Assembly: GCA_015068235.1 (NCBI GenBank)
Contig: SVKY01000002.1
Location: 1-64,000, forward strand
Source: Oscillospiraceae bacterium
Lineage (GTDB): Bacteria; Bacillota; Clostridia; Oscillospirales; Oscillospiraceae
Length of the DNA stretch: 64,000 nucleotides
Reading direction: 5' to 3'
A program made the position numbers and the translations under genes. A model generated the notes under the pieces. The model worked only from the letters and a program-made list of their open reading frames with translations. It had not been told where the DNA came from and did not search any database. Positions 50,839-59,812 of the stretch are shown here, piece by piece. The number at the start of each line of letters is the position of its first letter. The stretch's first letter is position 1.

Positions 50839-52491
50839 ATGCTGCGTCTGCTCCATATTGAGAATATTGCCGTCATTGAACGAGCAGACATTTCTTTTGA
50901 TGACGGCTTTCATGTGATGACCGGCGAGACCGGTGCAGGTAAAAGTATCGTCATTGATGCCATCAGTGCGATCTTGGGCGAGCGAGCTTACCGTGACATG
51001 ATCCGAACTGGCTGCAACAAGGCTTCGGTGCGTGCAATTTTTGATCAAGTGACGCCGCTTGCGTGGTTTGAGGACAACGGCGTGCCGTTTGAGGAAGAGC
51101 TGACGATTCAGCGTGAGGTCTATCTTGATGGCAAGAATGTATGTCGTGTTAATGCAGTTCCCGTCAGTGTTGGCGCACTGAAAAAGCTGGGTATTCAGCT
51201 GATCAATATCCATGGACAACATGACTCGGCAGCATTGTTTGACGAGAATTATCATTTGTCATTTTTGGACGGCTTTGCCTGCAATGAGGATCTTCTTGCG
51301 CAGTATGGGGAAAAGTATGCCGAAGTGCTGAGACTGCGCCGAGAGATCGAGCATCTTTCCATGGATGAGGGCGAGAAGCTGCGCCGCATGGAAACACTTA
51401 AATATCAAATTGAAGAGATCACCCGAGCCAATTTGAAGGTCGGAGAGGACGAGAAGCTGGAAGCAAAGCGGAAGCTTGTACAAAATTCCGAAAAGCTCTC
51501 TGACGGTTTGCAGGAGGCTGCCTCGGCGCTGGACGGTGATGAGGATACAGAGGGGGCAGCGGCGCTTTTGTCGCAGGCGCAGCGGGCGCTTCAAAGGCTG
51601 ACGAGATTCGATGATCAGTTCTCGGCTTTGAGCGAAACGCTGAATGATTTGATGTATCAGGTGCAGGATGTCAACGAGCAGGTGAAGGATCGATTGTATG
51701 CGCTTTCTTACAGTGCAGATGAATTGGAACAGATCGAAGAACGCTTGGATATTATTCACCGTTTGCGCCGAAAATACGGTGCAACATGCGAGGATATTCT
51801 GCAATACTTACAAAGCGCAAAATCGGAGCTTGACGAGATCGAGTTTGCCGACGAGCGTATGGAGCAGCTCAAGTATCAGCTGAAAAAGGCTGAGCAGGCG
51901 GCTTGGACAGCAGCCGAACAGCTGCGTGAGGTGAGAAAAAAAGCGGCAATTGGCTTGACGAAGCGAATTTTGTCGGAGCTTGCCGATTTGGATATGAACA
52001 AGGTGCAGTTCTCCTGCGAATTTTCCGAAACGGAGCTGACCGCAGTGGGCACCGATGCGGTTGCGTTTTATATGTCCGCTAACGTCGGTGAGGCGCTCAA
52101 GCCCTTGAACAAGGTCGCTTCCGGCGGCGAGTTGGCTCGTATCATGCTTGCGCTCAAGAACGTTTTGGCAGAGAAAGACCGTGTGCCGACATTGATCTTT
52201 GACGAGGTCGATACGGGTGTTTCGGGCAGAGCGGCGCAGAAGGTCGCCGAAAAGCTGCGCAGCGTTTCAAAGCAGAAGCAGGTTCTGTGCGTGACGCATT
52301 TGCCGCAGCTTGCGGCTTTGGCAGACACGCATTTGCTGATCGCCAAGGGAGAAAGTGAAGGAAGAACTTTTACGACCGTGGAGCCTTTGGATTTCGAGGG
52401 CAGAAAGCGAGAACTTGCACGCATCATCGGTGGTGCGAATATTACACAGACAACATTACAAAGTGCTGCAGAAATGCTATTAGAAAGGTAG
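50839..52491 (+). CDS. recN: DNA repair ATPase RecN
   Basis: A 550-residue SMC-like protein acting early in double-strand-break repair. MLRLLHIENIAVIERADI and Walker A TGETGAGKSIVIDAI open the chain, coiled coils fill residues 150-370, and the signature KVASGGELARIMLALKN plus Walker B PTLIFDEVDTGVSG close the ATPase. Full length. Last member of the OLE-dxs-tlyA-nadK-argR-recN run; spo0A, often next in Bacillus, is replaced by a reductase gene. Confidence 0.94.
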   Translation: MLRLLHIENIAVIERADISFDDGFHVMTGETGAGKSIVIDAISAILGERAYRDMIRTGCNKASVRAIFDQVTPLAWFEDNGVPFEEELTIQREVYLDGKNVCRVNAVPVSVGALKKLGIQLINIHGQHDSAALFDENYHLSFLDGFACNEDLLAQYGEKYAEVLRLRREIEHLSMDEGEKLRRMETLKYQIEEITRANLKVGEDEKLEAKRKLVQNSEKLSDGLQEAASALDGDEDTEGAAALLSQAQRALQRLTRFDDQFSALSETLNDLMYQVQDVNEQVKDRLYALSYSADELEQIEERLDIIHRLRRKYGATCEDILQYLQSAKSELDEIEFADERMEQLKYQLKKAEQAAWTAAEQLREVRKKAAIGLTKRILSELADLDMNKVQFSCEFSETELTAVGTDAVAFYMSANVGEALKPLNKVASGGELARIMLALKNVLAEKDRVPTLIFDEVDTGVSGRAAQKVAEKLRSVSKQKQVLCVTHLPQLAALADTHLLIAKGESEGRTFTTVEPLDFEGRKRELARIIGGANITQTTLQSAAEMLLER

Positions 52492-52497
52492 ATGTTT

Positions 52498-53244
52498 ATG
52501 AGCCTAAAGGGAAAAAGAATCGTTATAACAGGTGCTTCGAAGGGACTTGGACTTGGCATCGTGAAGCGCCTTTGTGAAGAAGGTGCGAACATCATTGCAC
52601 ATTACAACTCGGGCGATATTTCGCAGGCAAAGGCATTTGCTGAGGCTGCGGGCGTGGAGTTTAGCGCATATCAAGCGGATTTGTCCAAGGAATCCGAGGT
52701 GTTGGCGTTGGCTGAGAAAATCACGGCATTTGACGATGTTTATGGACTTGTCAACAATGCAGGCATTTGTCTGTTCGAGAATTTCTTTGACGTGACGCCG
52801 GAGAGCTATGATACGACATTTAATATCAATATGAAGTCCGTTTTCTTCCTGACGCAGAAAATTACGCAGAAAATGGTCGAAAATAAGATTCGTGGCAGAG
52901 TGGTGAATTTTTCGTCCATCACTGCACTTTCCGGATCTGCAACGCAAGTGCATTACGGCGCTGCCAAGGGTGCGGTCAGCAGCTTTACGCATATGGCTGC
53001 GGAGGCTTTGGGACAGTACGGCATTACCGTCAATGCAATTCTTCCGGGTCCCACGCCGACCAAGCACAACAGCGATTATCTCGCTTTGGAGAATACCAAG
53101 AAGGAACTGTGCGGACGGATGCCGATGCGCTGCTACGGTGATCCTGCTTACATAGCAGATGCGGTGGTCTATTTCTTGGGTGAGAATGCCTGTTGGACGA
53201 CCGGTACGACGTTGCCCGTTGACGGCGGATATTTGGCAAAATAA
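52498..53244 (+). CDS. Short-chain dehydrogenase/reductase (FabG-like)
   Basis: A 248-residue SDR. Cofactor motif GASKGLGLGIVKRL near residue 10, NNAG near 88, catalytic S (NFSSITALSG), YxxxK (YGAAK) and a closing TGTTLPVDGGY all match classical FabG-type NAD(P)H reductases. The substrate is unknown; FabG-like reduction of 3-oxoacyl chains is one option, but no fatty-acid genes are near. ATG 52498 is preferred over 52492 by spacing from AAAGG. It begins just after recN and is probably expressed with it. Confidence 0.82.
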   Translation: MSLKGKRIVITGASKGLGLGIVKRLCEEGANIIAHYNSGDISQAKAFAEAAGVEFSAYQADLSKESEVLALAEKITAFDDVYGLVNNAGICLFENFFDVTPESYDTTFNINMKSVFFLTQKITQKMVENKIRGRVVNFSSITALSGSATQVHYGAAKGAVSSFTHMAAEALGQYGITVNAILPGPTPTKHNSDYLALENTKKELCGRMPMRCYGDPAYIADAVVYFLGENACWTTGTTLPVDGGYLAK

Positions 53245-53248
53245 AAGC

Positions 53249-53277
53249 TTGACAAAATTCGAGCTTTCTGTTACCAT
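53249..53277 (+). promoter_or_regulatory. Promoter of the tyrS T-box leader
   Basis: TTGACA (53249-53254), a 17-base spacer and TACCAT (53272-53277). The -10 box is imperfect but the spacing is ideal, and the leader starts just downstream. Confidence 0.6.
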
Positions 53278-53282
53278 AAGCA

Positions 53283-53549
53283 CAATATGAAACGCAATGA
53301 TGGGAAGAAGTAGTCGATTTTCTGCTCTCAGAGAGCTGTCAGTTGGTGCAAGACAGTGAGTATATGCGGCGAAATACATCCCGGAGTGGTCTACCTGAAC
53401 GGTTTTCTATTAGGGTAGAACGGGTGCGCCCGTCAAAGCGTGAGAGTCTTTGACTCGCTGAGCCTTTTCCTGCGAGGGAAGGGGAAATCAGAGGTGGTAC
53501 CGCGTAATTTACGCCCTCTGTTCCGAGCGGAACAGGGGGCTTTATTTAT
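53283..53549 (+). promoter_or_regulatory. T-box riboswitch (Tyr) ahead of tyrS
   Basis: The leader has an AGAGAGC/GGTGCAAG distal stem-I pair, a GAAA-TAC-ATCC specifier region (TAC, tyrosine, 53375-53377), the stem III hairpin ACGGGTGCGCCCGT, and the T-box core AGGTGGTACCGCG (53492-53504). The terminator GCCCTCTGTTCC/GGAACAGGGGGC (53513-53540) is followed by TTTATTTATT. Uncharged tRNA-Tyr would pair with TAC and the T-box to open the terminator. Aligning it with the thrS leader places TAC and ACC at the same position, supporting the specifier call. Confidence 0.93.
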
Positions 53550-53578
53550 TAAAATAATTCCTAAAAGGAGAACGAATA

Positions 53579-54802
53579 ATGAAACTTTATGACGAACTCG
53601 TTGCCCGTGGCTTGATCGCACAGGTGACGAATGAAGAAGAGATCAAGGAAATGATCGATAACGGCAAGGCAACGTTTTATATCGGCTTTGACCCCACGGC
53701 AGATTCTCTGCACGTTGGACATTTTATGGCGCTGTGCCTGATGAAGCGTTTGCAGATGGCAGGCAACAAGCCCATCGCCCTGATCGGCGGCGGTACCGCT
53801 ATGATCGGTGACCCCTCGGGCAGAACTGATATGCGTTCAATGATGACCAAGGAGACCATCGACCATAACTGCGCTTGCTTCAAAAAGCAGATGGAGCGCT
53901 TCATCGAGTTCGGTGAGGATAAAGCACAGATGGTCAACAACGCTGATTGGCTGTTGGATCTGAACTATGTTGACGTTTTGCGTGATGTTGGCGCTTGCTT
54001 CTCGGTCAACAATATGTTGCGTGCTGAGTGCTATAAGCAGCGCATGGAGAAGGGCTTGAGCTTCTTGGAGTTCAATTACATGATCATGCAGTCTTATGAC
54101 TTCTACCATCTGTTCCAAAAGTACGGCTGCAATATGCAGTTTGGTGGTAACGACCAGTGGAGCAATATGCTCGGCGGTACGGAGCTGATCCGTCGCAAGC
54201 TGGGCAAGGATGCCCACGCCATGACGATCACCCTGCTGCTCAACTCCGAGGGCAAGAAGATGGGTAAGACTGCCAAGGGTGCGGTTTGGCTCGATCCTGA
54301 GAAGACCAGCCCGTTTGACTTCTTCCAGTATTGGCGTAATGTTTCGGATGATGACGTGCTCAAGTGCATCCGCATGCTGACCTTCCTGCCGCTCGAGCAG
54401 ATCGATGCCATGGATAGCTGGGAGGGCAGCCAGCTCAATACTGCCAAGGAAATTCTTGCCTATGAGCTGACGAAGCTCGTGCATGGTGAGGAAGAGGCTG
54501 ACAAGGCAAGAACCGCTGCCAAGGCTCTGTTTGCAGGCGGCGCAGACGATGCCAATATGCCCACAACCGAGCTGACAGAGGATCAGCTCAATGAAGGCAA
54601 GATCGCCATTTTGGATCTGATGATGGCTTGCAAGCTCGCACCGAGCAAGTCCGAGGCTCGCCGTTTGGTGCAGCAGGGCGGCGTATTTGCCAATGACGAG
54701 AAGGTTGGCGCCATCGATGTTGCCTTTACCGCTGAGCAGCTTAGGCAGGGTGTGAAGCTGCGCAAGGGCAAGAAGGTTTACCACAAGGCGATTTTGGTGT
54801 AA
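53579..54802 (+). CDS. tyrS: Tyrosyl-tRNA synthetase
   Basis: A 407-residue class I synthetase. [12 protein letters not shown] is the HIGH-type motif near residue 45; [14 protein letters not shown] near 230 is the KMSKS-type loop (here KMGKT); the C-terminal S4 RNA-binding domain ([24 protein letters not shown]) begins near 345. The KMGKT form belongs to the TyrZ/TyrRS group with an S4 tail. Expression is controlled by the Tyr T-box leader directly upstream. Confidence 0.96.
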   Translation: MKLYDELVARGLIAQVTNEEEIKEMIDNGKATFYIGFDPTADSLHVGHFMALCLMKRLQMAGNKPIALIGGGTAMIGDPSGRTDMRSMMTKETIDHNCACFKKQMERFIEFGEDKAQMVNNADWLLDLNYVDVLRDVGACFSVNNMLRAECYKQRMEKGLSFLEFNYMIMQSYDFYHLFQKYGCNMQFGGNDQWSNMLGGTELIRRKLGKDAHAMTITLLLNSEGKKMGKTAKGAVWLDPEKTSPFDFFQYWRNVSDDDVLKCIRMLTFLPLEQIDAMDSWEGSQLNTAKEILAYELTKLVHGEEEADKARTAAKALFAGGADDANMPTTELTEDQLNEGKIAILDLMMACKLAPSKSEARRLVQQGGVFANDEKVGAIDVAFTAEQLRQGVKLRKGKKVYHKAILV

Positions 54803-54805
54803 GCT

Positions 54806-55399
54806 ATGATGAAAAAGATTTTAACATGGACGCTGCTTGTATGCGTGCTTTTCCTGTGCGCTTGCGGAAGTGACGAAAAGGAAACAACGGAAGCTGCGAC
54901 GGAGGAGCGCTACCCCTCACTGCGCTATGAAGCGATTCCGAGCGATGGCTATACCGAACAGCAAGCATTAGAGGATCAGTGCTTGGTGCTTTCGTTTGTG
55001 GAGGGTGATTTGAAGCCTTCCGTCAGCGGCATGGAAAATTGGACATATTTCTTAGAGGCTGTGGAGAATGATGCCGATGAGGCGAGGATCCGTGCAGTCT
55101 ATTTCCAAAACGGTATCTATTATTACACGGATCTGACCTATCTCAATGGCTACTTCAGCCTGTACACGCTCAACGAGTTCCAAAACTATGAAAATGCCAT
55201 CGGCAGCTATCCTTATATCAAGCGCATCGAGGGTGTTGAGCCGAATACGGGCAATCAGGTTTGCTATTATGTTCTGAGCGAGCTTGAGGAGCTGACAAGC
55301 GAGGATGTGCTTTCCGCCGCACGCATTTGCGATATTGAGTCAGAGCGTGGCGTGCCCTACGAGCCGATTCCCTTTACGCAATATTTGTATCTTGAATGA
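54806..55399 (+). CDS. Small lipoprotein of unknown function
   Basis: A 197-residue protein with a lipoprotein signal (ILTWTLLVCVLFLCACGS, lipidated cysteine in the CAC motif), an acidic Thr/Glu linker and a domain of about 150 residues with no recognised family. It starts three bases after tyrS and has its own terminator, so it is probably read through from tyrS and shares its tyrosine control, perhaps by accident of position. Confidence 0.65.
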   Translation: MMKKILTWTLLVCVLFLCACGSDEKETTEAATEERYPSLRYEAIPSDGYTEQQALEDQCLVLSFVEGDLKPSVSGMENWTYFLEAVENDADEARIRAVYFQNGIYYYTDLTYLNGYFSLYTLNEFQNYENAIGSYPYIKRIEGVEPNTGNQVCYYVLSELEELTSEDVLSAARICDIESERGVPYEPIPFTQYLYLE

Positions 55400-55418
55400 T
55401 TTAAGCCCAAAATAAAAG

Positions 55419-55451
55419 CGGTGAGCTTCACAGAGGAAGCTCACCGTTTTT
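55419..55451 (+). terminator. Terminator of the tyrS-lipoprotein operon
   Basis: CGGTGAGCTTC (55419-55429) pairs perfectly with GAAGCTCACCG (55436-55446), followed by TTTTT. Confidence 0.88.
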
Positions 55452-55506
55452 CTGTGCACACTTGTGTTGCGCAAATATACACGTCTTACGCCAACAAAAA
55501 AACGCA

Positions 55507-55536
55507 ATCAGCCGACCTCGAATGAGTTCGGCTGAT
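55507..55536 (-). terminator. Terminator for the minus-strand acetylation operon
   Basis: ATCAGCCGA (55507-55515) pairs with TCGGCTGAT (55528-55536); on the minus strand the hairpin is followed by TGCGTTTTTTTG. The repeat copy at 55544-55647 lies between it and the gene it would terminate. Confidence 0.7.
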
Positions 55537-55543
55537 TGATCAT

Positions 55544-55647
55544 CAAATTCCGATTCATCGCTGAATTTCAAATTTTGAACTGTAGGGGAGGGTCATGACC
55601 CTCCCCTACAGCGTGAAACGATAATCTCACCGGTAAATCGGAATTTG
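55544..55647. repeat. Interspersed palindromic repeat, GTAGGGGAGGG type
   Basis: Ends CAAATTCCGATTCATCG and CCGGTAAATCGGAATTTG; the interior palindrome starts CTGTAGGGGAGGG and closes CCCTCCCCTACAG. Nearly the same interior as the copy at 31126-31228, 24 kb away. Confidence 0.82.
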
Positions 55648-55656
55648 AAATATTTT

Positions 55657-56760
55657 TTACTTCAAAACAGTGCCTGCGGAATTGAGCAGGGTCGTGCTGT
55701 AGAGGAACAGTACATCCGCATTTTCGAAATCCACAAGCTGATCGATATATTCCAGGGTGATATAGCGCATATCTACCATCGTGATCTTTGCATAGCTTTC
55801 GCAGAGCATGGGGGTCAGTGCGCTTGCGAAGCTGTCCCGGAACATGATCAGATGCTTATCGCTCGTCGCATCGGGATTTTCAATCGTGATCAGGGATTCT
55901 GCACCCGAGAGATAAATATCATAAGGATCCACGCCGTCATATGCCGCAATATCATACATGGACATTTCGACCCACTGACCGCTGTACTCGTCAATGCGCT
56001 TTAAGACAGCATTTTCCGTTGCCGCATTTTGCAAATAAACCAAGCTTTCCGAAATAAACGGATATGCCGTATGATCGGCATAAACCCCGGAAAAGCCCTC
56101 CAGTTCATGCTGCTCGTAGCTGCCAAAATCTACCACCGGAACATTCATCGCCGTATTGAGCGCCGTGACAACCTCCTGCAGCTTCTCTTGCCGCCAATGG
56201 CTGTCTGTGCGATAATAATCTTCAAGGCGCAGTGTCGGTCTGAGGTCGATTTCCTGTGCGTCAACCTCCTCCATCATGCGATAAAGCGCCTCGTAGTCCA
56301 TGGCAGGATAACCGTTTTTTCCGGCGAGGAAATAGTTTTTGTCGGGAATGATCGCATAATAAGCATTTTGGATTTGGGGATGAGTTTCCAAAATTTTGTT
56401 GAGTCTCCTGACGGCGAAGTTGACCTGCTTTTCTTCCAGCGTTTCCCCGATCTCCATCCAATGACCGTCGGCATAGTAATAGTCATTGGTATTCTTCATC
56501 TGCCAAAGGTGCGTATTCATCACGGTCTTGATGCCCCGGAAGCTGTCGCGCAGCGGAAACTGCTCGAGCAAATACGTCTCCAGCTCGGAGGCATAGCTGC
56601 CGTCAAATACTTTTTCGGAAGAAAATTCGGGCTTTTGTGCCAGGGCTCTGCGCTCGGTATCGGAAAGCTTTGCATCGGGCACAAGCCAATGGCTGATCGC
56701 CAAGCCAAAGATCATCAACACAAAGACAGCGACCACTGCAATTTTTTTCGTTTTTTCCAT
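55657..56760 (-). CDS. AlgJ-like DHHW-family membrane protein
   Basis: A 367-residue protein with an N-terminal membrane anchor (about residues 8-28) and an extracytoplasmic domain. DGHWMEIGE near residue 100, the YYAIIPDKNYFL strand and RTDSHWRQEKL near 190 are the DHHW/AlgJ motifs of SGNH-like O-acetyltransferases that work with AlgI-type MBOAT proteins on extracellular polysaccharide. It follows the MBOAT gene by 12 bases. Which polymer is acetylated is unknown. Confidence 0.82.
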   Translation of the reverse strand: MEKTKKIAVVAVFVLMIFGLAISHWLVPDAKLSDTERRALAQKPEFSSEKVFDGSYASELETYLLEQFPLRDSFRGIKTVMNTHLWQMKNTNDYYYADGHWMEIGETLEEKQVNFAVRRLNKILETHPQIQNAYYAIIPDKNYFLAGKNGYPAMDYEALYRMMEEVDAQEIDLRPTLRLEDYYRTDSHWRQEKLQEVVTALNTAMNVPVVDFGSYEQHELEGFSGVYADHTAYPFISESLVYLQNAATENAVLKRIDEYSGQWVEMSMYDIAAYDGVDPYDIYLSGAESLITIENPDATSDKHLIMFRDSFASALTPMLCESYAKITMVDMRYITLEYIDQLVDFENADVLFLYSTTLLNSAGTVLK

Positions 56761-56772
56761 TGCTTACCCTCC

Positions 56773-58167
56773 TTAGAAGCGGAAATAGAGGAAGGGGCTG
56801 AAGCTTCCGTCTACCAAGTAAGCCGTGACCGCTGCCAAAAGAAGGCAGACAGCCAAGGGCTCTGCAAACGTGCTGACCTTTTTGCCGGGTTCGGTCGCAG
56901 CAAAACGATTCCAAAGCTTCTTGCAGATCGGAGTTGCACCAATGATCGCAACGATCAGCAAAACACCGTAGCTGCAAAGATAGTAGCCTGTGTCGCTGCT
57001 CCAAAGCGGAGCGCCGCCAAACATACCCTTCACATCTGAAGCAAGCTGCGTCAGATCCGCTGCATTGAACACCACGAAGCTGAGGGCAACAAGCACAAGC
57101 ACATATAAATGTCTGATAAAAGCGCCTGCCTTTTCCAAGAATTTGAGCAAAAACAGCTTCTCCAAAATCAGCAAAACGCCAAACATCACGCCCCAAAGAA
57201 CAAAGTTCCACGCAGCACCATGCCACAAGCCGGTCGCAGCCCAAACGATGGCAATGTTGACAAACCAACGCAGCTTGCTCACACGATTGCCACCAAGCGG
57301 AATATACAGATAATCTCTGAACCATGTGCCCAAGGTCATATGCCAACGGCGCCAAAATTCGGTGATACTGCGTGAAACGAAGGGATAATTGAAGTTTTCG
57401 GGGAAGGAAAATCCAAAAATCCGTCCCAAGCCGATCGCCATATCCGAATAGCCCGAGAAGTCAAAATAGATCTGCAAGCACAGGGCTACAACATAGAGCC
57501 AGTAGAAGACGACCGAGCTTTCGCTCGTGCGGAAAATGTCGCACAGCTCACCCATCGCATCTGCAATCAGCACCTTTTTCGCCAAGCCGAAAACAAAGCG
57601 GCGAATGCCCAAATAAAGTCCGTCCAAATCATGCTTTCTTGTGCGCAATTCTTCGGCGATGTCGGTATATCTTACGATCGGACCCGCAATGAGCTGTGGG
57701 AACAGGCAGACGAAGGTGGCAAAGGTCGCAAGATTCTTCTCCGCACGAGCCTCCCCACGGTAAACGTCGATCGTGTAGCTCATCGTCTGGAAGGTGAAAA
57801 AGCTGATGCCGATCGGAAGCGCAACACCTGTCAAAGGAATCGTTGTTCCGAGGAGGTCATTGATGCTGCCGATGAAAAAATCGGCGTATTTGAAAAAGCC
57901 AAGCATCGCCAAATTGACGATGATCGACGAGATCAGCGCGATTTTTGCGCCCCTGCTTCCACGATGGCTTTCAATATAAATGCTGTGAAAATAATCAGAG
58001 ATCGACGAGATCACCAATAAAATAACATAAATCGGTTCCCCGACGAAGTAGAAAAACAGACTGCTTGCAAGCAGAATATAGTTTTTCAGCGCCCTCGGCA
58101 CGAGATAATACAGCGCCAGGACGATCGGCAGAAACACAAATAAAAAGCTGATGCTTGAAAAGACCAT
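56773..58167 (-). CDS. MBOAT-family O-acyltransferase (AlgI-like)
   Basis: A 464-residue polytopic membrane protein. SITEFWRRWHMTLGTWFRDYLYIPLGG near residue 245 and the catalytic-histidine segment TGLWHGAAWNFVLWG near 300 are the AlgI/DltB signatures. It would pass acetyl groups across the membrane to the AlgJ-like partner encoded next. Together they probably decorate a cell-surface or exported glycan. Confidence 0.9.
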   Translation of the reverse strand: MVFSSISFLFVFLPIVLALYYLVPRALKNYILLASSLFFYFVGEPIYVILLVISSISDYFHSIYIESHRGSRGAKIALISSIIVNLAMLGFFKYADFFIGSINDLLGTTIPLTGVALPIGISFFTFQTMSYTIDVYRGEARAEKNLATFATFVCLFPQLIAGPIVRYTDIAEELRTRKHDLDGLYLGIRRFVFGLAKKVLIADAMGELCDIFRTSESSVVFYWLYVVALCLQIYFDFSGYSDMAIGLGRIFGFSFPENFNYPFVSRSITEFWRRWHMTLGTWFRDYLYIPLGGNRVSKLRWFVNIAIVWAATGLWHGAAWNFVLWGVMFGVLLILEKLFLLKFLEKAGAFIRHLYVLVLVALSFVVFNAADLTQLASDVKGMFGGAPLWSSDTGYYLCSYGVLLIVAIIGATPICKKLWNRFAATEPGKKVSTFAEPLAVCLLLAAVTAYLVDGSFSPFLYFRF

Positions 58168-58189
58168 AGCGTGCCCTCTCTTTCCTATA

Positions 58190-58219
58190 AAAAAGGCTTC
58201 CGCATCGGGAAGCCTTTTT
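58190..58219. terminator. Terminator between the DUF4358 and MBOAT genes
   Basis: AAAAAGGCTTCC (58190-58201) pairs with GGAAGCCTTTTT (58208-58219). It ends the DUF4358 transcript on the minus strand and sits just ahead of the MBOAT start, so partial readthrough would link the genes. Confidence 0.78.
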
Positions 58220-58224
58220 CTGAA

Positions 58225-58749
58225 TTATGCCCAAAGAGCGTCAAAATTTGCAACCACAGCGTCTGTCCGATCAGCGGTGGACATGACGAGCATGATGGTA
58301 TTGTTGTGTGCAACAGCCACGATCTTCTCCGGCATAACGCACAGCCACTTGCTCTGCGGATCGGCGTTCTGCTCCATATCGGCACGGACAGCCTCAGCAT
58401 CGGCACCCTCCGGTACACGGACAAGAACCACGCAGTGTGCAACAGAGGTCATGGGCGGCTCGGAGATTGCAGCCTCATAGCCATCGACATAAGAGGTGAA
58501 GGTCTTGAATTCAAAGGTCTCTGCATCGGTGATCTCGGTGGTCACCAGATCAGGCAGCTCTCCGGTATAGCCATCATAGATGCCGTCGAGGATCTCGGTC
58601 AGGCTCATCTCGTCGCCCTTGGCGGTTGCGGGAGCTTCGGTGGTGGCTTCCGTTTCGGGAGCCTCAGTGGCTTCCGTCTCGTCGGATGCGCAGCCAACCA
58701 TGCTGAAAATCATAACGAGGCAAAGTAACAGTGCGAAAAGTTTCTTCAT
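58225..58749 (-). CDS. DUF4358-type lipoprotein
   Basis: A 174-residue protein: lipoprotein signal (KKLFALLLCLVMIFSMVGCAS), a Glu/Ala/Thr-repeat linker (ETEATEAPETEATTEAPATA) and a domain of about 120 residues with GYEAAISEPPMTSVAHCVVLVRVPEGADAEAVRADMEQNADP, the usual DUF4358 pattern. DUF4358 genes often accompany AlgI/DHHW pairs in gut Firmicutes, as here; the role in that system is unknown. Confidence 0.78.
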   Translation of the reverse strand: MKKLFALLLCLVMIFSMVGCASDETEATEAPETEATTEAPATAKGDEMSLTEILDGIYDGYTGELPDLVTTEITDAETFEFKTFTSYVDGYEAAISEPPMTSVAHCVVLVRVPEGADAEAVRADMEQNADPQSKWLCVMPEKIVAVAHNNTIMLVMSTADRTDAVVANFDALWA

Positions 58750-58973
58750 TTTTTCATTCTCCTTGAATTTCTTATGTTCGGCGATTCACGCCGCAGTTAT
58801 AGACGCCGCTGTTTTGAAAAAGTTCCGTAAAATTATAAAAATTTTTTTCAAAAAAGCAAGCTTGCTTATTATAGCGCAGTTTTCCTGAAAAGCAAGCACT
58901 ATTTTCTTTTTTATCGGACTTCTTAAGCAACCGCAATTGCGTTTCCTGACGGTTCTTGTTGCGGCGCTTTCGC

Positions 58974-59435
58974 TCATGTCGCTTCTTCGGCTTGTTCGTA
59001 TGAAGCGCAGATTCGGTTCAAATTCTCCTGGACAAGCGTAAGCCCCTTATACATGATGGCAAGCTCGTCGTCGCATAGTCCGGCACTCGAAAGGCTTAAG
59101 ACTGCGTCAATCTTTTCGGCAATGCGTGCGCCGATGTCCGCACCCTTTGGTGTTAGCGAAAATGCACTTTGATAGCGCTTTTTTGCGTTGGATTCGCAGG
59201 TGATATAGCCGTTTGCCTCCAAAAACTTGATCGATCGGGAGACATTCGCTTTATCCTCGCCGCATACCTGGCATAGCTGTGTTGCCGTTAAAGAACGATC
59301 CTTATGCAAGTAGTACAGGCACGAAACGTGCGAGCTTTTGAGCGCAAACTCTGCCATTTCCTCTGTTTTGATTTTGTAGATGCAGCGGTTGATCTGCGCA
59401 ATCAGTACGGTAAAGGTTTCAAAACGTCCCGTCAT
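58974..59435 (-). CDS. MarR-family transcription regulator
   Basis: A 153-residue winged-helix protein: SHVSCLYYLHKDRSLTATQLCQVCGEDKANVSRSIKFLEANGYITCESNAKKRYQSAFSLTPKGADIGARIAEKID, with helix-turn-helix, wing and flanking dimer helices typical of MarR. It stands alone on the minus strand with an AT-rich region either side. No effector gene adjoins it, so the target is not evident. Confidence 0.85.
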   Translation of the reverse strand: MTGRFETFTVLIAQINRCIYKIKTEEMAEFALKSSHVSCLYYLHKDRSLTATQLCQVCGEDKANVSRSIKFLEANGYITCESNAKKRYQSAFSLTPKGADIGARIAEKIDAVLSLSSAGLCDDELAIMYKGLTLVQENLNRICASYEQAEEAT

Positions 59436-59572
59436 AGCAGCCTCCTTATTGTGATTACAACGCTTTGATTATAGCACAGGCTTTTCTAAATAGCAACCGA
59501 TTTTTATCATGCGGAAGGGAAAGCTCTCACCAAACGATGAGAGCCGATTTGCATCGTCAATATGCCGCTTGT

Positions 59573-59797
59573 CAAATTCCGATTTATCGCTGAATTTCGT
59601 ATTTGCGCAGGTCAAAGCCTTCTCCTTGAGGAGAAGGTGCCCCGAAGGGGCGGATGAGGTGGAAAGGTTGCGAATTTGCCGAAAACTATCTTAAAATCCC
59701 AACTTTTTTCTGCACACCTCATCAGTCAGCTGCGCTGCCAGCTTCTCCTCAAGGAGAAGCCTAAGCCTGTGCGAACTGAAAGATAAATCGGAATTTG
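59573..59797. repeat. Interspersed repeat, long copy with CTTCTCCTTGAGGAG interior
   Basis: Ends CAAATTCCGATTTATCG and AGATAAATCGGAATTTG enclose a third type of interior: CCTTCTCCTTGAGGAGAAGG and GCCCCGAAGGGGC hairpins, and near the right end a second CTTCTCCTCAAGGAGAAG palindrome. It fills most of the 59436-59812 gap. The shared ends with a different interior show that the family is modular. Confidence 0.8.
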
Positions 59798-59812
59798 GAT
59801 AACAGATCATGC

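Noticed and set aside
53385-53400. TAC at 53392-53394 as the Tyr T-box specifier
   Set aside because: The aligned position in the thrS leader reads CTC (Leu), which does not fit; TAC at 53375-53377 aligns with ACC in the thrS leader, so that position was chosen.
53837-54784. A 315-codon minus-strand open frame
   Set aside because: It is antisense to tyrS; it is leucine- and histidine-rich and lacks domain features.
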